Shown in pieces: positions 1 through 8,314 of a DNA stretch of 64,000 nt (positions are counted from its first letter, which is position 1; the number at the start of each line of letters is the position of its first letter). This DNA comes from Aliidiomarina haloalkalitolerans. Its GTDB lineage: Bacteria > Pseudomonadota > Gammaproteobacteria > Enterobacterales > Alteromonadaceae. Both the position numbers and the translations under genes were made by a program. The stretch spans positions 62,001 through 126,000 of the forward strand of contig NZ_PIPI01000008.1 in NCBI RefSeq assembly GCF_003987315.1, given 5' to 3'. The notes beneath the pieces are model-generated. The model saw nothing but the letters and a program-made list of their open reading frames with translations. It was not told the origin of the DNA and did no database searches.

Positions 1-1
1 T

Positions 2-145
2 TTCTGGTTAGCAGAGCGTAATCAACATGCCTGGTTTAAGTACTTAAAACCCGAAAAATATGATTTAGGTACAGGTAAGCGCGTCATTGCGACGCAGGGC
101 CGACTAGAAAAAAAATGGCAGATCACAGTTCCTCGGGAGATGTAA
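2..145 (+). CDS. AbiEi-like antitoxin, C-terminal end only (partial)
   Basis: An open frame enters from the left edge and stops at a TAA six bases before the next gene. The 47 visible residues end in GKRVIATQGRLEKKWQITVP, which fits the C-terminal tail of AbiEi-type (type IV) antitoxins, where a 'GKR..' turn precedes a final 'y-x-ITVP' strand. The antitoxin function is inferred mainly from its tight coupling to the AbiEii-like toxin that follows. The 5' end lies outside the window, so neither start nor DNA-binding domain can be seen. Confidence 0.6.
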   Translation, partial: FWLAERNQHAWFKYLKPEKYDLGTGKRVIATQGRLEKKWQITVPREM

Positions 146-151
146 TGTTTC

Positions 152-1099
152 ATGGATAGAAGCAGTATTTATTATCAACAGGTACAGCTACTTATAGAAG
201 TGCTGCCATTTATTTCACGTTATGATTGCTTCGCCCTGAAAGGTGGCACAGCGATCAATTTATTTGTCCGAGATCTCCCTCGACTTTCAGTTGATATCGA
301 TCTTGTATTCTTACCAGATTTAGAGCGACGCGCTGCACTGCAGATGATTATGTCGAGTTTGGAAATGATCGCATCCAGACTCATGAGCGACTTAACAAAC
401 ATCATAGTCGTCAAGTCATTTAAAACTAACACAGATGCACTAAGGCTGATAGTTGAACGAACTTCCGCTAATCGAACTATTCAAGTGAAAATCGAGCTAT
501 CACCAGTGCTTCGCGGAACTGTTTATCCGCCGAGAATGCTACAGGTTACCGAAGCAGTTGAAAGCGAATTTGGGTTCGCTGAGACCTCTGTTGTCGACTT
601 ACCTGATCTCTATGCTGGAAAGATATGTGCCGCGTTAGACCGCCAGCATCCCAGAGACTTATTTGATGTCAAACTATTGCTACAACAGGAAGGACTAACC
701 ACCGAGATTCGTAAGGCACTCATCATTTACTTAATCAGCCACCAGCGTCCGATTGCAGAGTTACTTAAACCAACCTTTAAAGATATCTCCGCAATTTACG
801 ACAGCGAGTTCAAATCGATGACAGAAATAAATGTATCGCTCACTGAACTATATGACACTCGAATACAGCTTCTAGAGCTTATTCATGCAGAATTAACTGA
901 TGACGAACGGAAGTTTTTAATAACCTTTAAGTCACGCGACCCAAATTGGTCATTGCTTGGTTTAGCGCAAATCGAACAGATAAAAAAGCTTCCAGCTGTT
1001 CGCTGGAAGCTTCATAACCTAAACCTAATGAACGCAGACAAACATCAGACTGCGTTGGAAAAGCTAGCTTCGGCTCTCTTAACTACATCTAAAAGCTAA
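152..1099 (+). CDS. AbiEii/AbiGii-family nucleotidyltransferase toxin
   Basis: This 315-residue protein carries the MNT-type nucleotidyltransferase signature: a glycine-rich turn at residues 31-38 (GGTAINLF), followed by the metal-binding aspartates in R44-L-S-V-D48-I-D50. A second family block, AGKICAALDRQHPRDLFD, lies in the middle of the protein. Family members are the toxin half of type IV AbiE systems, which give phage abortive infection; MenA-type relatives transfer nucleotides to tRNA. The start at 152 is six bases after the upstream antitoxin stop, so the two are translationally coupled. The gene converges on the aminopeptidase gene with only three bases between stops. A strong hairpin in its last 120 bases appears to serve as terminator for the opposite strand. 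Family assignment is firm; the cellular target is unknown. Confidence 0.88.
   Translation: MDRSSIYYQQVQLLIEVLPFISRYDCFALKGGTAINLFVRDLPRLSVDIDLVFLPDLERRAALQMIMSSLEMIASRLMSDLTNIIVVKSFKTNTDALRLIVERTSANRTIQVKIELSPVLRGTVYPPRMLQVTEAVESEFGFAETSVVDLPDLYAGKICAALDRQHPRDLFDVKLLLQQEGLTTEIRKALIIYLISHQRPIAELLKPTFKDISAIYDSEFKSMTEINVSLTELYDTRIQLLELIHAELTDDERKFLITFKSRDPNWSLLGLAQIEQIKKLPAVRWKLHNLNLMNADKHQTALEKLASALLTTSKS
980..1012 (-). terminator. Rho-independent terminator of the aminopeptidase gene, inside the toxin CDS
   Basis: A perfect 11-bp inverted repeat (AAGCTTCCAGC, 5-nt loop, GCTGGAAGCTT) is followed on the minus strand by a run of six T. It lies about 90 bp beyond the aminopeptidase stop codon and inside the 3' end of the convergent toxin gene, where it encodes part of KKLPAVRWKLHN. 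Confidence 0.75.
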
Positions 1100-1102
1100 A
1101 CC

Positions 1103-2662
1103 CTACTTACGCAAAAACGCTCCAGCAAAGGCTAGTACCGGTGTTGCCGTTGGTTTGCCGTGTTGCCAGTCGCCACCTTCAACGCCGCTGCCGGCGATGT
1201 CGATGTGCACGTATGGAATCGGCTGACTGCTGCTCGCGTCATGCTTGTCCAAACCGGCCACTTCATGCAAAAACGCCATCGGGAACTGGTGTCCACGACG
1301 CGTCGTTGCTGACGGGCCATTGTTTGAGCTCAACAAGTCGTCGGCTTTGGTGCGTCCGCGTACAAAATCGAAGTCTTCACGACGGCTTGGCGACAGCTCC
1401 GCCGGATCAGACCACAACTCACCCGCGTTCAATAAAGCGTCGACAAAACCGCCCTGACGCGCCGCTTTGTTCGGCACTAACGCCGTGTACGGACCTTTCG
1501 CTAACGCCGCATGGCCGGTTAATGTTGCAACCGTATACACGCTTGGCTTGGTTTCGCCGGCCGCTTCGATGACTAATTTCGCCAAGCAGTCGGCCATCAC
1601 CAAACGCCCTTCTGCGTCGGTGTTACCAATGCGTACGCGCACGCCCGAGCGGCCAACAATAATTTCGTCACTCACAAACGCCAATGCGCCAATGTTGTTG
1701 CGCACCACCGCCAGCTCAGCCACAACTTTCACCCCTTGTGGGCGAATACCAGCCACCGCTTTGACAAAACCAGCGACGCCTGCGGCACCACCTTTGTCAC
1801 GGCTCATGCCGGCCATGTGACCGCCAGTTTTCAAATCCGCACCACCCGTGTCATAGGTAATCCCTTTACCGACCAGCATCAAAGTCTGCTCAACGGCGCC
1901 TTCCGGGGTGTACTCTAAACGAATCACGCACGGACGCTGATGGGTACCAAACGACGCCCGGCCAACTGCTGCTAGTAACGGGTACTCGTGCTCAAGTTGC
2001 GGTTTGTCGTCAATCACGGTGACTTTCACCGGGCTGTTAGCAAAGGCTTTTTGGCAATACTCGGCAAAGCGCAGTGGCGCCATGCGCTCTGGCTCGGTAC
2101 CACATAAGTCACGCGCCACGCGACGACCGGCTTCAACCGCTTGCAACCATTCGGCGCTAGTTTCTGCACTCAAAGCAGCTGAACGAATTAAACCAACCTG
2201 CTGAATGCCTTCGATTTCGTCACCGAAGTGCTCGCGCGCTTCTAATGGCTGCCAAATACCTTGAGCAAAACCAAACCAAACCGCTTCTACCGCATGGGCA
2301 AAGTCGTCTGCTTGGGTTTGGGCTTGCGGCGCCGCAGGCACCCACAATAGTGGCTTTCTTGCACCGGCATCGACAGCTGCCAAAGCAGCACTGCGCGCCG
2401 CGTCATAAAAACGACGGACGTCATCAAAATCACGATTCACTGGGCCCGTTGGCGCCAAAATCAAACGCTGACCCGGGGCTTTGTCACATAACAAAACCTG
2501 AGTCGACGAGGCAACTTTGGCATTCACGCGCTGCGCCGCAGCCACCGTGTCAGCAATTTCTGCCGGCAGGTTGCCAAGGTCGGAAGCAACCACCACCAAG
2601 GCATCATAATCATTTCCAGCAGCAGCTAAGCTGTCGACAAAAACCAGTTCTGTGTTCATCAT
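1103..2662 (-). CDS. M17 leucyl aminopeptidase family protein
   Basis: A 519-residue cytosolic dinuclear metallopeptidase that removes N-terminal residues from peptides. The M17 catalytic signatures are intact: GKGITYDTGG at residues 265-274, MSRDKGGAAG with the second metal aspartate near 289, and NTDAEGRLVMADCLA at 347-361. The N-terminal 200 residues are the variable M17 regulatory domain and resemble NPEPL1-type rather than classical PepA, so no symbol is given. The start is supported by a GAGG Shine-Dalgarno about nine bases upstream; the second codon is also Met. Its terminator lies inside the convergent toxin gene. The gene stands alone upstream of cysS on the same strand but 57 bp away. 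Confidence 0.9.
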   Translation of the reverse strand: MMNTELVFVDSLAAAGNDYDALVVVASDLGNLPAEIADTVAAAQRVNAKVASSTQVLLCDKAPGQRLILAPTGPVNRDFDDVRRFYDAARSAALAAVDAGARKPLLWVPAAPQAQTQADDFAHAVEAVWFGFAQGIWQPLEAREHFGDEIEGIQQVGLIRSAALSAETSAEWLQAVEAGRRVARDLCGTEPERMAPLRFAEYCQKAFANSPVKVTVIDDKPQLEHEYPLLAAVGRASFGTHQRPCVIRLEYTPEGAVEQTLMLVGKGITYDTGGADLKTGGHMAGMSRDKGGAAGVAGFVKAVAGIRPQGVKVVAELAVVRNNIGALAFVSDEIIVGRSGVRVRIGNTDAEGRLVMADCLAKLVIEAAGETKPSVYTVATLTGHAALAKGPYTALVPNKAARQGGFVDALLNAGELWSDPAELSPSRREDFDFVRGRTKADDLLSSNNGPSATTRRGHQFPMAFLHEVAGLDKHDASSSQPIPYVHIDIAGSGVEGGDWQHGKPTATPVLAFAGAFLRK

Positions 2663-2719
2663 AAAAAAATACCTCTAAAATTTGTTCGCTTGGGCTTTCT
2701 TCTCACCGCAAATTCGAGC

Positions 2720-4102
2720 TTAAGACTGACGCCGCCACAAAGTTCCTTCGGCGGTGTCTTCAAGCACAATCCCCATAGCGGTTAAGGCGTCACGCGCCGC
2801 GTCGGCACGGGCCCAATCGCGATCCTTACGCGCAGCATTGCGCTCAGCGATTAACGCTTCAATTTGAGCCACGTCGTCGCTGTCGCCACCACGTAAAAAC
2901 GCTTCTGGATCTTGTTCCAAAATACCCAGTACAGCGCCGTATTCTTTCAGCAAGCCAGCTAATTCAGCCGCCACCCCTGGGTTTTCCGCGCGTTGACGGT
3001 TCAGCTCACGGGTCATATCAAACAGCAAAGACATGGCTTCTGGCACGTTAAAATCGTCATTCAATGCGGTGCGGAAACGCTCTTCGTACAACTCGCGTAC
3101 GACCGCGCTTGGCGTTGACGGTTCAATGCCACGCAACGCCGTGTATAAACGCTCAAGACCAGCATGTGCCTGTTCTAGGTGCGCCTCAGAATAATTCAAT
3201 TGGCTACGATAATGCCCCGACAACAAGAAGAAGCGCACAGTTTCTGCGGTGTATGACTTCAACACGTCACGAATGGTGAAAAAGTTACCGAGTGACTTCG
3301 ACATTTTCTCTTGGTTCACTTGCACCATGCCGGTATGCATCCAGTAATTCACATACGGGGTGTCGTGGGCACAGCAGCTTTGCGCAATTTCGTTCTCGTG
3401 GTGCGGGAACATCAAGTCAGAACCGCCACCATGAATATCAAAATGGTCGCCCAAGTGCTTACCGTTCATGGCCGAACACTCAATGTGCCAGCCCGGACGC
3501 CCGTCACCCCACGGCGACGGCCAGCTTGGCTCACCCGGTTTCGCATGTTTCCAGAGTACGAAGTCGAGCGGATTTTGCTTGTCTTCCGACACGCCTACAC
3601 GGGCACCCGCTTGCAACTGCTCGAGGTTCTGGCCACTCAGCTTGCCGTAATTTGGGAAGCTCGACACGTCGAACAACACATCGCCACTGTCACTGACATA
3701 AGCGTGTTTTTTCGCAAGCAGTTGTTCAACAAGGTCGATAATTTCTTGCATATGGGTGGTCACGCGCGGCTCAATGTCCGGCTCAACTAAATTCAGCGCC
3801 GCAAAGTCTTCGTGCATGTAGGTCAAAAAGCGCTCGGTAACCGCGTCAATCGACTCGTTATTTTCTTGTGCACGACGAATAATTTTGTCGTCGACGTCGG
3901 TTACATTGCGCACAAACGTCACCTTGTAGCCCAAGTACCGCAAGTAACGCACCACCACGTCAAAGGCGACATAGGTACGCGCATGGCCAATGTGACAGAG
4001 GTCATAAATCGTGACACCACATACATACAGCTTTACTTCTCCCGGAGTTAATGGCCGGAATTCTTCCTTTTGCTGGGTCAGCGAGTTATATACCTTCAAC
4101 AT
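2720..4102 (-). CDS. cysS: Cysteinyl-tRNA synthetase
   Basis: This class I aminoacyl-tRNA synthetase charges tRNA-Cys. At 460 residues it matches the usual bacterial length. Visible motifs are HIGH at residues 37-40, KMSKS at 266-270, and the structural zinc ligands C28, C209, H234 and E238 in the canonical positions. The C-terminal 150 residues form the helical anticodon-recognition region. It is divergent from the LOG-family gene upstream; the 165 bp between them should hold both promoters. Nothing unusual was seen. Confidence 0.97.
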   Translation of the reverse strand: MLKVYNSLTQQKEEFRPLTPGEVKLYVCGVTIYDLCHIGHARTYVAFDVVVRYLRYLGYKVTFVRNVTDVDDKIIRRAQENNESIDAVTERFLTYMHEDFAALNLVEPDIEPRVTTHMQEIIDLVEQLLAKKHAYVSDSGDVLFDVSSFPNYGKLSGQNLEQLQAGARVGVSEDKQNPLDFVLWKHAKPGEPSWPSPWGDGRPGWHIECSAMNGKHLGDHFDIHGGGSDLMFPHHENEIAQSCCAHDTPYVNYWMHTGMVQVNQEKMSKSLGNFFTIRDVLKSYTAETVRFFLLSGHYRSQLNYSEAHLEQAHAGLERLYTALRGIEPSTPSAVVRELYEERFRTALNDDFNVPEAMSLLFDMTRELNRQRAENPGVAAELAGLLKEYGAVLGILEQDPEAFLRGGDSDDVAQIEALIAERNAARKDRDWARADAARDALTAMGIVLEDTAEGTLWRRQS

Positions 4103-4202
4103 AGTTTCTGTCTCAAATTCTCTGCAATGTCAGTGTTGCAATGTCAGTTTCAAAAACAGCCACTTGCTCGTCGGCGCTGGCTAGAAGAGTGCGCCAAAGA
4201 GG

Positions 4203-4231
4203 GTGTCAGCCTTGTGGAAAGTGGGTATACT
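4203..4231 (+). promoter_or_regulatory. Candidate sigma-70 promoter for the LOG-family gene
   Basis: A TATACT -10 box at 4226-4231 lies about 37 bp upstream of the chosen start codon. The -35 is weak (gtgtca, 17-bp spacer). Its position inside the longest possible reading frame favours the shorter protein start at 4268. Confidence 0.4.
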
Positions 4232-4267
4232 AGCAGCTCTTACGTGAATTTTCAGCTGGAATCGCCC

Positions 4268-5023
4268 ATGGCCGTATCGTTCGACAATTTCAATGAAGAA
4301 CTGATTAAAATTAGCGAAACCCTTGAGGAAGAAGAACGTCAGCGCGCGGCGCTGCTTGCCGACGAGTGGCTGAAAGCCGAGTCGACGTTCAATGGTGAAG
4401 CCGTCAAGCACACCATTTCCATTTTCGGTAGTGCCCGTATTCCGGCGCCCGACCAATGTCATGAAGACAACCCCTGCTTAACTATGGCGAAATACTACGC
4501 CGAAGCAGAAGAATTGTCGTTCATGATTGGTGACTACCTCGAAGCTGAAAAACTTACCGACACCCGCCTGATTACCGGCGGTGGCCCAGGGATTATGGAA
4601 GCTGCAAGCCGCGGTGCACGCCGTGCTAACCACAACAGCATTGGCCTCAACATCGTCTTGCCACGTGAGCAACAAGTTAACCCATTCATTGCTGCCAAGC
4701 ACAGTATCGAGTTCCAATACTTTGCCTTGCGCAAAATGCACTTTCTCAAGCGCGCCAAAGCCTTGCTGGTCTTCCCCGGTGGTTTCGGTACCCTCGACGA
4801 ACTATTCGAAACCCTCACACTTATTCAAACCGGCAAAATGCCGCGTGTACCGGTGTTTTTATACGGCGACGAGTTCTGGGACAAAGTCATCAATATCGAG
4901 CATTTAGCCGATTGCGGCATGATCGACCAAGCCGACATCGACCTCTATCACCACGTGAATTCAGTGGCCGATGCATGGCAACGTCTTGAGCCGATTTTAA
5001 AGACCTTGAATCACCGCGCATAA
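4268..5023 (+). CDS. LOG-family Rossmann-fold protein (possible nucleotide 5'-monophosphate nucleosidase)
   Basis: A 251-residue protein with both LOG signatures: GGGPGIMEAA around residues 104-113 and PGGFGTLDELFE around 170-181. Family members such as PpnN and plant LOG hydrolyse nucleoside 5'-monophosphates to ribose-5-phosphate and base. Here the substrate is not determined. The reading frame extends upstream to 4070, but that would overlap the divergent cysS start. I chose the ATG at 4268 because alignable sequence begins there and a TATACT box lies just upstream; ATG 4128 is the alternative. A 45-residue charged helical N-terminus (ETLEEEERQRA) precedes the Rossmann core. Confidence 0.82.
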   Translation: MAVSFDNFNEELIKISETLEEEERQRAALLADEWLKAESTFNGEAVKHTISIFGSARIPAPDQCHEDNPCLTMAKYYAEAEELSFMIGDYLEAEKLTDTRLITGGGPGIMEAASRGARRANHNSIGLNIVLPREQQVNPFIAAKHSIEFQYFALRKMHFLKRAKALLVFPGGFGTLDELFETLTLIQTGKMPRVPVFLYGDEFWDKVINIEHLADCGMIDQADIDLYHHVNSVADAWQRLEPILKTLNHRA

Positions 5024-5140
5024 GACAACTGTTAAATACCAACTTCTGCGAAGCTGACCTAAACTAGGTGTTCAGCTGTACGCAATTTAAGCAATTATTT
5101 GAACTAAATGATTTTAACGCATGGAAAATAAGGACAGCGC

Positions 5141-5641
5141 ATGAACGTCACATTACATACCACTCACGGCGATATCGAAATCAAATTATTTGAAGACAAA
5201 GCGCCAGTTACCGCCGAAAATTTTGCCACCTATGTCCGTGAAGGCTTCTACAACAACACCATCTTTCACCGTGTTATCGACGGTTTCATGATCCAAGGCG
5301 GCGGGTTCGAGCCGGGTATGCAACAAAAAGCAACCAAAGATCCAATCAAAAACGAAGCCAACAACGGCGTGAAAAACAAGCGTGGCACTATTGCCATGGC
5401 GCGCACCAACGACCCGCATTCAGCCACCGCACAGTTCTTCATTAACATAAACGACAACGACTTCTTGAACTTCTCAAGCGAAAGTCCGAGCGGCTGGGGT
5501 TACTGTGTATTTGGTGAAGTGGTTAACGGCATGGACGTGGTCGACAAAATTCGTCACACTAAAACCGGCGCTGTTGCTTTCCACCAAGACGTTCCACTTG
5601 AAGACGTGGTGATTAACAAGGCAACCATTTCTCATTCTTAA
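5141..5641 (+). CDS. ppiB: Cyclophilin-type peptidyl-prolyl cis-trans isomerase B
   Basis: A 166-residue single-domain cyclophilin without a signal peptide, so cytosolic like E. coli PpiB (164 residues). It catalyses cis-trans isomerisation of peptidyl-proline bonds. The cyclophilin signature [18 protein letters not shown] and the active-site block TAQFFINI are present. AAGGA lies eight bases before the ATG. The next gene, lpxH, begins 16 bp after the stop, and the ppiB-lpxH pair is common in gammaproteobacteria, so they are probably co-transcribed. Confidence 0.96.
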   Translation: MNVTLHTTHGDIEIKLFEDKAPVTAENFATYVREGFYNNTIFHRVIDGFMIQGGGFEPGMQQKATKDPIKNEANNGVKNKRGTIAMARTNDPHSATAQFFININDNDFLNFSSESPSGWGYCVFGEVVNGMDVVDKIRHTKTGAVAFHQDVPLEDVVINKATISHS

Positions 5642-5657
5642 GACATAAAAGAAGCGA

Positions 5658-6464
5658 ATGAAAACACTCTTCATTTCCGATCTTCACTTAAGCGCAGACA
5701 GGCCGGACATTACCGGCCTCTTTGTTGACTTTCTGCGTGGTGAAGCGCGCTCGGCCGACGCCCTGTATATTTTGGGCGACTTGGTCGAGTACTGGATTGG
5801 CGACGACGATAGCAACGAGTTTCACCTGCTGATAGAAACCGAGTTAGCTGCGGTCACCGCTAGCGGTGTGCCGGTGTATTTCATTCATGGTAATAGGGAT
5901 TTCCTCATTGGCGAGCGCTTTGCTGCGCGAACCGGCGTGGAAATCTTGCCAGAGCCGTCGGTGATTGACTTGTATGGTCGCCGCACTGTGATTCTGCACG
6001 GCGACACCTTGTGCACCAAAGACATCAGCTACCAACGCTTTCGCAAAGTCATTCGCCACCCCTGGCTGTTAGCGGTAACGACTCGTTTTCCATTAAGTTG
6101 GCGACGGGCGATTGCCAATAAGCTGCGTAGTTCGTCGGCGGGGAATCCGCCGGAGGGCGCTGATTCTGCGGGAGCGGGTTTACAAGAAAGCCAGGGGCTG
6201 ACGGCCGAGCAACTCGACCGTTACGACGCTCAGCCTGAAGCAGTTGTTCAGCTTATGCAAGAGACCGATACCCAGCTGATGATTCATGGTCATACGCATC
6301 GACCGGCGGTGCATGAGCATTGTGCTGGTTCTGGCTCTGCTGAGGGTGCGAGCAACGGAGCGGGCGAGTTAACTCGCGTGGTTTTGGGCGATTGGTACGA
6401 GCAAGGTAGCATTCTGACCGTCACGCCCGACGACTTTGCCTTGGAATCGCGGGCGCTAGATTAA
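5658..6464 (+). CDS. lpxH: UDP-2,3-diacylglucosamine diphosphatase
   Basis: A calcineurin-like metallophosphoesterase of lipid A synthesis that hydrolyses UDP-2,3-diacylglucosamine to lipid X and UMP at the inner membrane face. All metal-site blocks are present at E. coli-like positions: D8-x-H10, D41 (GDLVEYW), GNRDF, HGDTLC and HGHTHRP. At 268 residues it is about 28 longer than E. coli LpxH. The extra length is two low-complexity Ala/Gly/Ser stretches, one after the helical cap (SSAGNPPEGADSAGAG) and one after HGHTHRP (CAGSGSAEGASNGAG). These look like in-frame expansions in surface loops. It follows ppiB by 16 bp. Confidence 0.95.
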   Translation: MKTLFISDLHLSADRPDITGLFVDFLRGEARSADALYILGDLVEYWIGDDDSNEFHLLIETELAAVTASGVPVYFIHGNRDFLIGERFAARTGVEILPEPSVIDLYGRRTVILHGDTLCTKDISYQRFRKVIRHPWLLAVTTRFPLSWRRAIANKLRSSSAGNPPEGADSAGAGLQESQGLTAEQLDRYDAQPEAVVQLMQETDTQLMIHGHTHRPAVHEHCAGSGSAEGASNGAGELTRVVLGDWYEQGSILTVTPDDFALESRALD

Positions 6465-6502
6465 GGGCGCAGTTGGCTATTTAGTTGGCTATTAGCGGCC
6501 GC

Positions 6503-6521
6503 TGCGACAACGGGTGTCGCA
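6503..6521. terminator. Hairpin between convergent lpxH and miaE
   Basis: A perfect 7-bp inverted repeat (TGCGACA, 5-nt loop, TGTCGCA) sits midway between the two stop codons. No T-run follows on either strand, so intrinsic termination is uncertain. A short direct repeat (agttggctatt, twice) precedes it. Confidence 0.3.
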
Positions 6522-6540
6522 ATCCTCGCGACCCAATCAA

Positions 6541-7395
6541 CTAGTGCTTCAGCGGCCCGCTGTGAAAACGCAGCTCGAGGTCCGGCGTTTCAATCAACTT
6601 TTTCTCAAGCTCTAAGAAATACTGCACGCGACTTTGAATGTCTTCGCCTGCCACCTGTTCCGCCAACGCCAAATAATCCTCAAAATGCCGCGCTTCCGAG
6701 CGCAACAGCGACACATAGAACTTCGCCAGCTCGTCGTCTAAATACGGCACCAAGGCAGCAAAACGCTCGCACGAACGCGCTTCAATAATGGCGCCAATTA
6801 TCAGTTTATCGACCAAACCGCCCCGCTCCGAGCCACGAATTTTCCGCAGCAACTGCCCTGCATAACGCGACGCAGTAATCGGCTGCAGCGGAATATTGCG
6901 CGCTTCCATAATCTCCCACACCTGCTGAAAATGGTGCAGTTCTTCTTTCATCAGCAACATCATGCGGTCGACTAAACGGTGCTGCCACGCCTCACCTTCG
7001 TTCTCGTTCAGGCGCAAGCGCGGAATACCAGCGTTTTTCGACAGCTGTGACAAGTCCACACTCGGCTCACGGTGGCCGCGATACACTTTGTGCTCATACG
7101 GCTCCAGCCAACTGAGAATCTGTTCAGCGGCCGCTTGCCCATGCTCCTGCTGATGAAACGCATAACGGCGCAGCAATAAGCCCGCACTTTGCGCCGCTTT
7201 TAATTCGCAATGCAAATGGTCGGTGAGCAACATCGCCAGATTATCTGGGTGCTTAGCATCGTCCAGCCAAGCCTGCGGCGTTTGACACAACAAAAAGTTG
7301 TTCACCGGCGCTAAGAGCGACTGGTAGTTGGCAAGTCGCTCGTTGCTGAGCTGATCAGTTGCTACAGAATCCGTTGTCATCAAGGTTACACTCAC
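6541..7395 (-). CDS. miaE: tRNA 2-methylthio-N6-isopentenyladenosine-37 hydroxylase
   Basis: A 284-residue diiron mono-oxygenase that hydroxylates the isopentenyl group of ms2i6A37 in tRNAs reading UNN codons. The four-helix ferritin-like iron ligands are visible as HCELKAAQ, EELHHFQQVWEIM, EARSCERF and EARHFEDYL. The length is slightly above typical (about 250-270), with the extra residues at the N-terminus (MSVTLMTTDSVATDQ), so a later start is possible. It is transcribed divergently from the Yip1-like gene across a 157-bp intergenic region. It needs MiaA/MiaB, which are not in the window. Confidence 0.93.
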   Translation of the reverse strand: MSVTLMTTDSVATDQLSNERLANYQSLLAPVNNFLLCQTPQAWLDDAKHPDNLAMLLTDHLHCELKAAQSAGLLLRRYAFHQQEHGQAAAEQILSWLEPYEHKVYRGHREPSVDLSQLSKNAGIPRLRLNENEGEAWQHRLVDRMMLLMKEELHHFQQVWEIMEARNIPLQPITASRYAGQLLRKIRGSERGGLVDKLIIGAIIEARSCERFAALVPYLDDELAKFYVSLLRSEARHFEDYLALAEQVAGEDIQSRVQYFLELEKKLIETPDLELRFHSGPLKH

Positions 7396-7460
7396 TCAAA
7401 AATTTTTAACAACTATATAACAAAAAGGAATGAACAGATTTTACTCAGAATCTTTCAGTC

Positions 7461-7491
7461 TTGATTTTACATCAGTTCCCGCACCTATAAT
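7461..7491 (+). promoter_or_regulatory. Candidate promoter for the Yip1-like gene
   Basis: A perfect -10 TATAAT (7486-7491) with TTGATT 19 bp upstream. It lies 62 bp before the start codon chosen at 7553, inside the upstream extension of the same reading frame, which argues against the longer start. Confidence 0.5.
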
Positions 7492-7552
7492 GGAGTACCA
7501 CCATTGTGGTTCTCAATGGCATTCGGAGCTGCGGCTTCTAGGAGTTATATCA

Positions 7553-8152
7553 ATGATATTAAATCATATTTGGGGTCTCTACGCTCATCCGGTTGAAGAA
7601 TGGAAAACTATCGATCAGCGTCACGAGAGCCTGCGTTTTTCATTGTCACACATATTGCTGGTGGCGTTAATACCTTGCTTCGCTGCTTACTTTGCTTCGG
7701 CCAAAATTGGTTGGAACATCGGTGCGCGCGAAAGCATCTTTATGACCGAAAGTAGTGCCATGCTCATGGCCGTGTTTATGTATTTTGGGCTTATTGCGGG
7801 TGTGTTAGCACTTGCTTACCTGATTCACTGGATGGCGAAAACCTTTGGTGCTGCGCCAACCTTAACTCAGTCATTAGAACTAGCGGCTTACACGGCAACA
7901 CCAGTGCTCATGTCAGGCATTGCAGCCTTGTACCCAGAGCTGTGGTTCGTCGCCATGGTCTTCTTGGCGGGTGTGGCCTATTCGGTTTACTTATTGTACA
8001 CCGGCGTGCCAATTCTCATGCACATTCCAGAAGAGCGCGGCTTCATTTATGCTAGCTCGGTCGTTACCGCTGGGTTAATTCTTATGGTTGTATTGATGGC
8101 AGCAACCGTGATTGCATGGACCAACGGGTTTATTCCAACGTTTGTTAGCTAG
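7553..8152 (+). CDS. Yip1-family inner-membrane protein (YohC-like)
   Basis: A 199-residue hydrophobic protein with about five membrane-spanning segments. The N-terminus ILNHIWGLYAHPVEEWKTI is the typical cytosolic lead of bacterial Yip1-domain proteins such as E. coli YohC. The start at 7553 has AGGAG nine bases upstream and is preceded by a perfect TATAAT box; a longer frame to 7430 exists but lacks a ribosome binding site. The gene is monocistronic and ends at a strong terminator. The molecular function of bacterial Yip1 proteins is not established. Confidence 0.85.
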   Translation: MILNHIWGLYAHPVEEWKTIDQRHESLRFSLSHILLVALIPCFAAYFASAKIGWNIGARESIFMTESSAMLMAVFMYFGLIAGVLALAYLIHWMAKTFGAAPTLTQSLELAAYTATPVLMSGIAALYPELWFVAMVFLAGVAYSVYLLYTGVPILMHIPEERGFIYASSVVTAGLILMVVLMAATVIAWTNGFIPTFVS

Positions 8153-8195
8153 TGAATTAGCGTTAGAAAAGACTGTCAGTTTAGTTTGAATAGGA

Positions 8196-8220
8196 AGAGG
8201 AGCTGTCGCTCCTCTTTTTA
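8196..8220 (+). terminator. Rho-independent terminator after the Yip1-like gene
   Basis: An 8-bp perfect stem (AGAGGAGC, loop TGTC, GCTCCTCT) followed by TTTTTAT, 44 bp after the stop codon. Confidence 0.9.
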
Positions 8221-8245
8221 TTTGTGTCATTAACCGCCGAACTCT

Positions 8246-8273
8246 TTGGCAATTTCAAAGACTCTGGTACGCT
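8246..8273 (+). promoter_or_regulatory. Candidate promoter for the symporter gene
   Basis: -35 TTGGCA (8246-8251), 16-bp spacer, extended -10 TGG-TACGCT (8268-8273), 41 bp before the start codon. Confidence 0.4.
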
Positions 8274-8314
8274 AGGCGACTAATTAAAATTATCTAATTC
8301 AGGGAACAACTGTC

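Noticed and set aside
4070-4267. N-terminal extension of the LOG protein
   Set aside because: Overlaps the divergent cysS start, contains the likely promoter and does not resemble the family.
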